Shown: positions 30,712 to 38,784 of the stretch, one piece after another | How positions within the stretch are numbered: the stretch's first letter is position 1 | Layout: every line of letters begins with the position of its first letter | Assembly: GCA_001512865.1 (NCBI GenBank) | Contig: LFSY01000136.1 | Span: forward strand, 1-41,850 | DNA length: 41,850 nt | Origin: Rikenellaceae bacterium DTU002 | GTDB lineage: Bacteria > Bacteroidota > Bacteroidia > Bacteroidales > UBA932 | Direction of reading: 5' to 3' | Position numbers and translations under genes: made by a program | Notes under the pieces: generated by a model | Database searches by the model: none | What the model was told of the DNA's origin: nothing | What the model saw: the letters and a program-made list of their open reading frames with translations, nothing else

Positions 30712-31817
30712 TGTTTTTTATAAAACGGGGGACGTACCACCACGGCCTTCAGAAGGCGGTCCCTGACATTAATGAACAACTCGGTATCCAACCCGGAGTA
30801 GGCCGGTTCTACGTATGCCATTCCTATGCCAATCTTCATCATGGGGGACATGGTCCCCGATGTTATGTGACCTATCCGGGTTCCTTCCGAGGTACATACT
30901 GCATATCCGTGACGGGGGACACCCCTTTCTATCATTTTGAATCCCACCAACTTACGCGGAACACCCCTGCTTTTCTGTTCCAGAAGGAACGTTTTGTCAA
31001 TAAAATCTCCTTTGGATTCAGAAAATTTTGTGATCCAGCCAAGGCCGGCTTCCAGGGGAGAGGTCGTGTCATCAATGTCATTGCCGTAAAGACAAAAGCC
31101 CATTTCCAGCCGGAGCGTATCACGGGCACCAAGTCCCACGGGGATAAGACCGTATTCCTTCCCTGCCTCAAACAGTGCGTTCCATAGTTTTTCCCCGTCC
31201 TGATTGGCTACATAGATCTCACACCCGCCTGCCCCCGTATATCCGGTGGTGGAAAGGATCGCTTTGCGAATTCCCGCTACCGTGCATTTACGGAATGTAT
31301 AATACTCCATATCCGTGATGACCTCGTCACAGATCTTCTGAACGATCTTCATGGCATCGGGACCCTGGATGGCAAGCTGGCAAATCTCATCAGACGCGTT
31401 ATAAAGCTCTTTCCCTGGCGTAATGCCAAAGTCAGGCGCGTATTGACAAAGGTGGTTCCAGTCTTTTTCGATATTGGCAGCATTGACCACCAGCAGATAA
31501 GTGAGTTCGTCTATCCGGTAAACCAGCAGATCGTCCACGATCCCGCCCCTGCCATTGGGAAAACAGGTGTACTGCACTTTCCCGTCCTGCAATACGGACG
31601 CATCGTTGGTGGTAACATACTGAACGAATTTCAGCGCATTGGGTCCTTTAACCCATATCTCGCCCATATGACTCACATCAAATACACCTGCCTGTTCCCG
31701 CACACGGACGTGTTCGGCGTTAATACCCTGGTATTCAATTGGCATGGTATATCCTGCAAAGGGCACCATCTTGGCACCCAGTTCTTCGTGGAACCGGGTA
31801 AAAGCAGTTCTTTTCAT
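30708..31817 (-). CDS. gcvT: Glycine cleavage system aminomethyltransferase (T protein)
   Basis: MVPFAGYTMPIEYQGI, VFDVSHMGEI, TGYTGAGGCEIYV, GLGARDTLRLEMGFCLYGNDID. Confidence 0.96.
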   Translation of the reverse strand: MKRTAFTRFHEELGAKMVPFAGYTMPIEYQGINAEHVRVREQAGVFDVSHMGEIWVKGPNALKFVQYVTTNDASVLQDGKVQYTCFPNGRGGIVDDLLVYRIDELTYLLVVNAANIEKDWNHLCQYAPDFGITPGKELYNASDEICQLAIQGPDAMKIVQKICDEVITDMEYYTFRKCTVAGIRKAILSTTGYTGAGGCEIYVANQDGEKLWNALFEAGKEYGLIPVGLGARDTLRLEMGFCLYGNDIDDTTSPLEAGLGWITKFSESKGDFIDKTFLLEQKSRGVPRKLVGFKMIERGVPRHGYAVCTSEGTRIGHITSGTMSPMMKIGIGMAYVEPAYSGLDTELFINVRDRLLKAVVVRPPFYKKQ

Positions 31818-31820
31818 AGA

Positions 31821-32297
31821 TCAGAAATGGAGGTTTTGTTGCGTATCATAGACCCAGACATCGTGTGGTGTGATATCCAGGGCAAACATTTTGTACATCC
31901 TGTTGTATGCATCGGGAAGTGAATTTGTCTGATAAGCCGATATAACAGAATACCCGTTCTTGAATTGCAGACGTACCGGTTCATAACCGATCTGGGGCAG
32001 GGTCCGCATCATCCTTTCGGCATTGTTATCCATAATAAAACTTCCCAAAACCACGTGGTATCTCTTAAGGGCCGATCTCTGCGCCTCAATGAGGGCGAGG
32101 GAATCCAGTCGCAACTGTTCCAGCTGTGCGACTTCCTGCTCTTTGGCCGCCTTCTCAAGAGAATCCTTTGTGATCTGCTCCTGCTTCTGTTTTAATTCTT
32201 CAGATGTAGGCATTCCTAATCTGGAACGGATCCAATCGCAGGAATTCAAACTGCCCAGCAGCATGATCCCAATGAGCAACGGAAATATTTTCTTCAT
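31821..32297 (-). CDS. SPOR-domain lipoprotein
   Basis: Lipobox LLGSLNSC; coiled-coil linker; C-terminal YHVVLGSFIMDNNAERMMRTLPQIGYEPVRLQFKNGYSVISAYQT SPOR-like. Confidence 0.8.
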   Translation of the reverse strand: MKKIFPLLIGIMLLGSLNSCDWIRSRLGMPTSEELKQKQEQITKDSLEKAAKEQEVAQLEQLRLDSLALIEAQRSALKRYHVVLGSFIMDNNAERMMRTLPQIGYEPVRLQFKNGYSVISAYQTNSLPDAYNRMYKMFALDITPHDVWVYDTQQNLHF

Positions 32298-32383
32298 AAT
32301 AAATATATTAGATAGTTTCGTATCACAAATATACGTGAAAAAAACGGGAACTGTAAAAAAAGGGGTAACTTGCATCCTCCAAT

Positions 32384-33628
32384 ATGAATATCAGGTGCAG
32401 GATACTGCTGCTATGTCTTGGTGCGTTGTTCCCTCAATGGCTTTACCCGGGTGAAGAAAACCGGGTCAGGTTTTTTTTCGCAGGAGATCTCATGCAACAC
32501 GGAGCCCAGATCCGGTCTGCGAGGCAGGCAGACGGGCATTATGACTATGACACGTGTTTTTCCTTTATCAGGGAACGGGTGCGCGACTCAGACCTGGCCG
32601 TTGTGAATATGGAAACTTCCTTTAGCGGCCCCCCTTATACCGGATACCCTTCCTTTTCATCTCCCGACGTCCTGGTTTCTGCCGTTCTCAGGAATGGGTT
32701 CAATGTATTTCTGACAGCGAACAATCATATTCTGGACAAGGGTTCTGCCGGTGCGCTCCGTACCATAGCATTGTACGATTCCATGGGTGTGTCCCACTGC
32801 GGGACCACCCCTCCGTGGATCATGCTCGAGAAGAACGGCATCAAAGTTGCCATCCTCAACTATACTTATGCCAGCAACCGCCATGTGCCCGCAAACATAT
32901 TTCCCGTCAACAGAATGGATACCCTTCTGATTGAAAAACACATTCGTGAAGTCCGTGAAAAAAATGCAGCCTGCATTATCTGCTGTATGCACTGGGGAAC
33001 GGAATACCAGCTACACCCTTCGGGACAGCAGAGGTTGCTCGCAGACTGGCTCTGCAGCAAAGGGGTCACTGCAGTCATAGGATCACATCCTCACGTTCCG
33101 CAACCCATTGAAATCCGAAAGAGATCTGACGGAAAGACCGCCTTTCTTGTCGCTTATTCCCTGGGCAATTTCATTTCAAACCAGCCGGAACCGTTTTCCA
33201 GAATGGGATTGATCCTGTCCTTCGATGTGGAAGTTACACAGGAAGGCCCGCATATAGCCTCAGCCTGGTATGAATGGATCTGGACCTGGCGACCTTCAGA
33301 GGACGGTAAAACGATCTATCATGTACTGCCGGTATCAGATCCGCGTCTTTACCGGAATGTTGTTAAAAAACCAGACGATACGCTTATTATCTGTAAAACT
33401 GTAAAAACACTTCGTAACTTTATGCGTGAAACATCTCCCGATATTAATGAACGAAGACGCTATCCGCCCTATGAACGAGAAAATCTTTATTTTGGAAACC
33501 ATCCAGCCTTCCGCCCTTTATGGGCCCGGCAGTCCGTTAGTCCCCCTCTTAAAGAAGGCATTCCCACAGCTCAAAATTGTTGCCCGGGGAGAACAAATCA
33601 AAGTGCAGGGGCCACCCGAAGCGATTGA
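32384..33628 (+). CDS. CapA-family metallophosphoesterase (poly-gamma-glutamate synthesis type); anomalous C-terminus overlapping phoH
   Basis: RFFFAGDLMQHGAQI, VVNMETSFSG, LTANNHILDKG, CCMHWGTEYQLHPSGQQRLLADWLCSKGVTAVIGSHPHVPQP; last ~50 residues encoded out of frame inside phoH. Confidence 0.82.
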   Translation: MNIRCRILLLCLGALFPQWLYPGEENRVRFFFAGDLMQHGAQIRSARQADGHYDYDTCFSFIRERVRDSDLAVVNMETSFSGPPYTGYPSFSSPDVLVSAVLRNGFNVFLTANNHILDKGSAGALRTIALYDSMGVSHCGTTPPWIMLEKNGIKVAILNYTYASNRHVPANIFPVNRMDTLLIEKHIREVREKNAACIICCMHWGTEYQLHPSGQQRLLADWLCSKGVTAVIGSHPHVPQPIEIRKRSDGKTAFLVAYSLGNFISNQPEPFSRMGLILSFDVEVTQEGPHIASAWYEWIWTWRPSEDGKTIYHVLPVSDPRLYRNVVKKPDDTLIICKTVKTLRNFMRETSPDINERRRYPPYERENLYFGNHPAFRPLWARQSVSPPLKEGIPTAQNCCPGRTNQSAGATRSD

Positions 33629-34547
33629 AAAGTTTGAGGAAAAACTGGACTGTCTGGTAAGCCTGTACGAAAAGAGGCATCATCTTTCAGAAGAAAGTAT
33701 CCTGTCCGTGCTCAGCAATGCAGCCTCTTCCGGCCGGGAAAAGGAGCAGGAGAACGATGATGTCCTGGTATACGGAAACAATGGAAATCTGATCCGGGCG
33801 CGTACCGGAAACCAGGAGATCCTGGTAAGGTCATACGAAGAGAATGATCTTGTGTTTGCCGAGGGCCCGGCAGGAACGGGCAAGACATACACTGCCATTG
33901 CCCTTGCCGTCAGAGCCTGGAAAAACAAGGAAGTCAAAAGAATCATACTTACAAGACCCGCGGTCGAAGCCGGAGAACAACTGGGATTTCTTCCAGGAGA
34001 CATGAAAGAAAAACTAGACCCTTATCTGCAGCCTTTATACGATGCGCTCAGGGACATGATCCCATCCAAAAAACTGGAATCTCTTATGGAGGAAGGGACT
34101 GTACAGATCGCTCCTCTGGCTTATATGCGCGGAAGGACACTGGACCATGCCTGTGTGATCCTTGATGAGGCCCAGAACACCAGTATTTCTCAATTGAAAA
34201 TGTTCCTGACGCGCATGGGGAAAAACGCTAAGTTTATCATTACGGGAGATACAAGTCAGATAGATCTCATGCGAAAAGGCGACAGCGGACTGGCTCGTTG
34301 TATGGAGCTGCTGAAAGACATCCGGGGGATCGCATTCGTACGTTTTGATTCAGGTGATATCATAAGGCATCCCCTTGTGAAAAAGATCGTGGCTGCATTC
34401 GCTTCCTTACCAGCTCCCGGACGCGCCCCCGCCCCCGCCAAGTCCTCCTCCAAAACCACCAAAACCTCCGCCTCCGAAACCTCCTCCGCCGAATCCGCCA
34501 CCAAAGCCTCCTCCGAAACCGGTACCACCCCTGCTTCTTCCTCCTAA
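33471..34547 (+). CDS. phoH: PhoH family ATPase
   Basis: FAEGPAGTGKTYTAIALAVRAW, RIILTRPAVEAGEQLGFLPGDMKEKLDPYLQPLYDAL, CVILDEAQNTSISQLKMFLTRMG, FIITGDTSQIDL. Start at 33471 (MNEKIFILETIQP). Confidence 0.95.
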   Translation: MNEKIFILETIQPSALYGPGSPLVPLLKKAFPQLKIVARGEQIKVQGPPEAIEKFEEKLDCLVSLYEKRHHLSEESILSVLSNAASSGREKEQENDDVLVYGNNGNLIRARTGNQEILVRSYEENDLVFAEGPAGTGKTYTAIALAVRAWKNKEVKRIILTRPAVEAGEQLGFLPGDMKEKLDPYLQPLYDALRDMIPSKKLESLMEEGTVQIAPLAYMRGRTLDHACVILDEAQNTSISQLKMFLTRMGKNAKFIITGDTSQIDLMRKGDSGLARCMELLKDIRGIAFVRFDSGDIIRHPLVKKIVAAFASLPAPGRAPAPAKSSSKTTKTSASETSSAESATKASSETGTTPASSS

Positions 34548-35234
34548 CAGGTTTGCCAGGATCATTAGTTCCAGTATGCTGGGCCCCTTCCGGTTGGTTC
34601 CTCCCAGATTCGTCGGGCCTTTGCTCTTATTGGCAATGTAAATGATCAGGACGAAAAAAAACAATATGAAAAACAAGGTAAGGACAACAATTACCCCGGC
34701 CGGGGTATCATCTCCCTGTTCCCTGGCCGTGTTATACTCTCCTATGGCTACTGCTTTTATGGAAGCCACACCGGCATGTACCCCTTCGTAATACAAATTT
34801 TCTTTGAATCTGGGAATCATGTCATAAGTAATGATGCGCTTGGATAAAGCATCGGTCAGGACTCCTTCCAGCCCGTATCCCACAGAAACGGCCACCCGTC
34901 CCCCACTGTTCCCCGGAGCATGTTCAACCAAAAGCACTACCCCATTGTTGTTGACCGTACCAACGCCCCAGTTTACCAATATCTGATAAGCTGCCATATT
35001 GATGTCCTCCCCCTCCAGATCAGGGACAGTGACTACACATATCTGATTGGAAGTGGTGTTGTCAAAGTCTACCAGTTCCGCCTCAAGTGCCTCTGTCTCC
35101 GATGGAGTGAAAAGACCGGCCATATCGTTTACAAGCCTCTGCACAGAAGGCCGTTCCGGAATCTGGGCCCATGTCGGACGAGGTGAACCCAAAAGCAAGA
35201 CCCCGAACAGCAATATGGAATAATACTTTTTCAT
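34407..35234 (-). CDS. TPM-domain protein with Gly-rich C-terminus
   Basis: VNDMAGLFTPSETEALEAELVDFDNTTSNQICVVTVPDLEG TPM domain; TM; C-terminal GGGFGGGFGGGGFGG...GASGSW typical ending. Confidence 0.92.
   Translation of the reverse strand: MKKYYSILLFGVLLLGSPRPTWAQIPERPSVQRLVNDMAGLFTPSETEALEAELVDFDNTTSNQICVVTVPDLEGEDINMAAYQILVNWGVGTVNNNGVVLLVEHAPGNSGGRVAVSVGYGLEGVLTDALSKRIITYDMIPRFKENLYYEGVHAGVASIKAVAIGEYNTAREQGDDTPAGVIVVLTLFFILFFFVLIIYIANKSKGPTNLGGTNRKGPSILELMILANLLGGRSRGGTGFGGGFGGGFGGGGFGGGGFGGFGGGLGGGGGASGSW
34418..34535. repeat. Low-complexity GGN repeat encoding Gly/Phe-rich tail (minus strand)
   Basis: CCTCCGCC/CCGAAA-type repeats on plus strand. Confidence 0.75.
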
Positions 35235-35662
35235 TCTCCAAAAGATATTTCATTGGACAACTCATCCACATCATTTTTGTCATACGGAAAATAGTGCGCA
35301 AGTTTTCCTCCTATCTCCCGCACGGCGGCACATATTCCTTCGGTAAAGAGCCCGGAGACAAATGCCTGGCGCATAATCTCCCTTACCGAGTCCCAAAAGC
35401 CTTCAGGAACTACCGCGTTGATGCCGGTATCTCCCAGTATGGTGAATTTCCTGGATTCGGTAGCCAGGTATATCAACACCGAATTTCTTTCACGGGTTTT
35501 GTACATCTTCAACTGGTTAAACACAAATACAGCCCTGTCAAGCGATGAAGACGGGCAATAACTTTCCACGTGAAGTCTGATCTCACCGGAGGTTCTGAGC
35601 TCGGCATCTGTAATGGCGGCGACTATTCTTTTTTTATCCTGTGTCGTAAAAAATTTTGACAT
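35231..35662 (-). CDS. TPM-domain protein (second, short)
   Basis: IVAAITDAELRTSGEIRLHVESYCPSSSLDRAVFVFNQLKMYKTRERNSVLIYLATESRKFTILGDTGIN. Confidence 0.88.
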   Translation of the reverse strand: MSKFFTTQDKKRIVAAITDAELRTSGEIRLHVESYCPSSSLDRAVFVFNQLKMYKTRERNSVLIYLATESRKFTILGDTGINAVVPEGFWDSVREIMRQAFVSGLFTEGICAAVREIGGKLAHYFPYDKNDVDELSNEISFGE

Positions 35663-35665
35663 TCC

Positions 35666-36718
35666 TTAATCTGCTAGGGGATTATCATTTACCTTCCTCA
35701 CACATCTGACAGATGCATATACGGCGGATTTGTCTGCAGTTGCACAGGAAAACCTGTTCACTGCATAGTGGATCAGCCGGTAATAACCCTGATTGCCGTC
35801 GGCTGTTGAAGACCACCAAAAGGATGTCTGCCCATTTCCGGAAAAACTTTCTCCCCCAAGCACGGCATACCCGGCAGGAAGTGCGTTCCATCCTGTAGTA
35901 TTTGTTTTTTCATTGTCAGGATGGTATTTCCAGAGCTTTTGGCCATTCACTTTTGCGTCGACCGAGAACACTTCTCCCAGCCCGTCCCACGGATCAAGGA
36001 ATCCCATTGCCGTTCCCTGAACGGAAGAGGCAAGATGGGCCCAGTCGTCTGCCGTAGGGATCGTCCAGCCGGGAGGACAGACACCTTGCGGACCTGCTCC
36101 GGCACCTTCAGAGGAATGAGGCGGATGTGCGGGTGCATCTTCTCCAGATACGGCCTGATTCCATGTATAGAGCCCTCCCATCATGTTGCCGAGGGCAGGC
36201 GTGTTGGAATAAGTTATGCCGGCTCCGCTGAAGTTCAGATTCTGTACAAACCATTCCAGGTCGCCGTATCGCTTGTAATAATAAACCCTGCCGTCCCTGG
36301 GATCGGCAATGGAATCGGGAGTGGCTTGAAAGCCTTCAATCATGACGGAAAAGATCCTGTGAATAACAGTGGTCGTTCTGGATGTAACACTTTTGGCATA
36401 TCCTTCTGCTGCTGCGGTCAGCGAAAGGGTAAACGAACCCAGGCTGTCCGGGACCGTGATCTGCACGGAATTTGCCACAACAGAATCGGGAATGAAATGA
36501 GCGCCCTGGAAGGTGTATGTCACCGAGTCTGGCCGGGGACTTGTTATCCCCGAAGCTTCCAGAAGGAACGTTTCTCCGGGATATGAATACCGGGGAAGAT
36601 CAAAAGTCAGGGTACCCGACATATAAAGGGTTTCCGGGTCTTCTTTTTTACATCCCTGCATCAGGACCAGGAATGCCACGAAAAAGAAAAAAGGGGATAT
36701 TGAGCTTTTCCTTACCAT
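35666..36718 (-). CDS. Fibrobacter succinogenes major paralogous (FISUMP)-type domain lipoprotein
   Basis: Lipobox LMQGC followed by KKEDPE; GDLEWFVQNLNF, CPPGWTIPTADDW, FWWSSTADGNQGYYRLI, ASVRCVRK. Confidence 0.8.
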   Translation of the reverse strand: MVRKSSISPFFFFVAFLVLMQGCKKEDPETLYMSGTLTFDLPRYSYPGETFLLEASGITSPRPDSVTYTFQGAHFIPDSVVANSVQITVPDSLGSFTLSLTAAAEGYAKSVTSRTTTVIHRIFSVMIEGFQATPDSIADPRDGRVYYYKRYGDLEWFVQNLNFSGAGITYSNTPALGNMMGGLYTWNQAVSGEDAPAHPPHSSEGAGAGPQGVCPPGWTIPTADDWAHLASSVQGTAMGFLDPWDGLGEVFSVDAKVNGQKLWKYHPDNEKTNTTGWNALPAGYAVLGGESFSGNGQTSFWWSSTADGNQGYYRLIHYAVNRFSCATADKSAVYASVRCVRKVNDNPLAD

Positions 36719-36753
36719 ATCAATTATAATCTGCAAATGTAGGTAAAAATTTG

Positions 36754-36761
36754 TAGCTTTG
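36754..36761 (+). promoter_or_regulatory. Bacteroidetes -7 element candidate (TAGCTTTG) for the apbE operon
   Basis: TAGCTTTG immediately upstream of the start region at 36767. Confidence 0.45.
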
Positions 36762-36766
36762 TGTTT

Positions 36767-37783
36767 ATGATGAATAAAGCATTTTCATTTGTCATCGTGT
36801 GCCTTATGGCATTTGCCACTGCCGGCTGCAATACCGGTAATGATTTCATCCGGCTTGAGGGGAGTGCCCTGGGAACCACCTATGCCATTACATTAAAAAC
36901 CCCGCCCGGAGCGCCATCAGGTTTCAGGGCACTTGCCGAACAAACCGTTACTGCCGTTCTGCAAAACATCAACAATTCTCTTTCCATATACAACAATCAT
37001 TCCTTAATAAGCAGGATCAACAGAAATCTTACACAGGAAACTGACAGCCTGTTCAGGATTGTATTTGAGAAGGCTGTCGAAATCTCTGACCTTACAGACG
37101 GAGCATTCGATATATCTGCTGCTCCGCTCTTTGACCTCTGGGGTTTCGGATTTGAACGAAAAGACAATGTCAGGACGGAACATATTGATGAGCTGCTACC
37201 ATACACCGGAATGGACAAATTCCGCCTGGTAGGAACATTGATGTTCAAGGAAGACCCTCGCGGCAGCCTGAGCATGAACGCGATCGCAAAAGGATTTGCC
37301 TGTGATCTGATGGCACGGGAATTCACTTTACTGGGCGTCACAGATATGCTCGTGGAAATTGGCGGAGAGATCGTATGCAAAGGTCTGAACCCCGGGAAAG
37401 AACCCTGGCGCATCGGTGTTGACAGTCCGGTTGACGGGAATGTCCATCCCGGAGAGCACATAGAGGTCGTCATACGGCTTACAGACAAGAGTCTTGCCAC
37501 ATCGGGCAATTACAGAAATTATTATATACGGGACGGAGAAAAATACGCGCATATAATCGATCCCCGCTCAGGGTATCCTGTAAACCATAATTTACTGAGT
37601 GCCACAGTCATAGCAGACGATTGCATGACTGCTGACGCTTTTGCGACTGCCTTCATGGTAATGGGACTGGAGGCCAGTAAATCGTATCTGCAGGATCATC
37701 CCGGGCTGGGTGCTTTTCTGATATACGATGAAAAAGGGAAATTCAGCACTTTTGCTACAGATAATATCATAACCGATTTATGA
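36767..37783 (+). CDS. apbE: FAD:protein FMN transferase (ApbE), lipoprotein
   Basis: Lipobox ATAGC; LSIYNNHSLISRIN, PLFDLWGFG, MNAIAKGFACD, VEIGGEIVCKG, ATSGNYRNYY, YAHIIDPRSGYPV, CMTADAFATAFMVMG. Confidence 0.94.
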   Translation: MMNKAFSFVIVCLMAFATAGCNTGNDFIRLEGSALGTTYAITLKTPPGAPSGFRALAEQTVTAVLQNINNSLSIYNNHSLISRINRNLTQETDSLFRIVFEKAVEISDLTDGAFDISAAPLFDLWGFGFERKDNVRTEHIDELLPYTGMDKFRLVGTLMFKEDPRGSLSMNAIAKGFACDLMAREFTLLGVTDMLVEIGGEIVCKGLNPGKEPWRIGVDSPVDGNVHPGEHIEVVIRLTDKSLATSGNYRNYYIRDGEKYAHIIDPRSGYPVNHNLLSATVIADDCMTADAFATAFMVMGLEASKSYLQDHPGLGAFLIYDEKGKFSTFATDNIITDL

Positions 37784-38784
37784 AACGTATCGTATTGCTT
37801 ACCATTTGCCTGGCAGGATACTTGGCCGTGTTGACCGGTTGCAGCCCGGCCGGAAAATACAGGACCGTCAACGGTGTAGTAATGGGTTATTCCTTTAAGA
37901 TCGTATACCAGGCACCTTCATACGTACCCTGGACGTTTGAGTCTGATATCAGAAGAGCCGCGCGCAGATGCACGCAGGAAGTAGACAGGTCTCTGTCTCT
38001 TTACCACAGGAACTCCATTATAAACAATATCAATAACAACAAAGACCTTAAAACCGACACCATTTTCGAAACCGTCTTACTGAAGGCCAAAGAAGTTTCG
38101 GAGCTGACAGGTGCTTTCCTCAACACAACGACCGGTCCCTTACAGGATCTGTGGGGGTACAACATGAGCAATTATCAGCATGTTTCTGCTGAGGAAATCG
38201 CCAAAGTACTGGATTATACGGGGCTGTGGAGGGTCCACCTGAAAGAAGGATTCGTAGAAAAGGAAGATCCTCGTATACGGTTGAACCTTAATGCGCTGGG
38301 CATCGGCTATGCTGCTGACTACCTTGCTGATATGCTTGAAAGGAATCAGGTTGTCAATTACATGATCGAGGTCGGAAAAGTGGTAAAATGCAAAGGTGTT
38401 AACCCGGCAGGCACACCCTGGCGGATCCAGGCAGACCAGGCTTCGAACGATGTGATCTACCTTACCGACAAAGCCATGTCCATTTATGGAAGTCTGTTTA
38501 ACTTCCGGGTCAGGGAAGGCAAGATCTTCAACAACCTGTTCAATGCAAAGACCGGCTACCCTATTGAAGATCCCTTACTCAGCACACTCATCGTTTCAGG
38601 AAATTGTCTGGACGCTGCCGCATACAGTGTGTCTTTTTATTCCATGGGGCTTGAACAAAGCATTTCCTTCCTTGAATCCCACAGTGACATTCAGGCCATC
38701 CTGTTTTATTATCAGGACGACCAGATAAAAACCCATGCAACAACCAACATAACTCCTCGCAATGAAATCCAATATTTCCCGTAG
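37780..38784 (+). CDS. ApbE-like paralog lacking canonical catalytic motifs (putative pseudo-enzyme lipoprotein)
   Basis: Lipobox VLTGC; collinear with upstream ApbE (LSLYHRNSIINNINN; GPLQDLWGYN; NLNALGIGYAAD; IEVGKVVKCKG; FNNLFNAKTGYPI; CLDAAAYSVSFYSMG). Confidence 0.85.
   Translation: MKRIVLLTICLAGYLAVLTGCSPAGKYRTVNGVVMGYSFKIVYQAPSYVPWTFESDIRRAARRCTQEVDRSLSLYHRNSIINNINNNKDLKTDTIFETVLLKAKEVSELTGAFLNTTTGPLQDLWGYNMSNYQHVSAEEIAKVLDYTGLWRVHLKEGFVEKEDPRIRLNLNALGIGYAADYLADMLERNQVVNYMIEVGKVVKCKGVNPAGTPWRIQADQASNDVIYLTDKAMSIYGSLFNFRVREGKIFNNLFNAKTGYPIEDPLLSTLIVSGNCLDAAAYSVSFYSMGLEQSISFLESHSDIQAILFYYQDDQIKTHATTNITPRNEIQYFP

Noticed and set aside
34418-34535. CRISPR-like or tandem repeat array
   Set aside because: Irregular GGN codon repeat of a Gly-rich protein tail; no spacers.
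35921-36586. 221-aa plus-strand ORF opposite the FISUMP lipoprotein
   Set aside because: Shadow ORF; the minus-strand product has a lipobox and recognisable domain.
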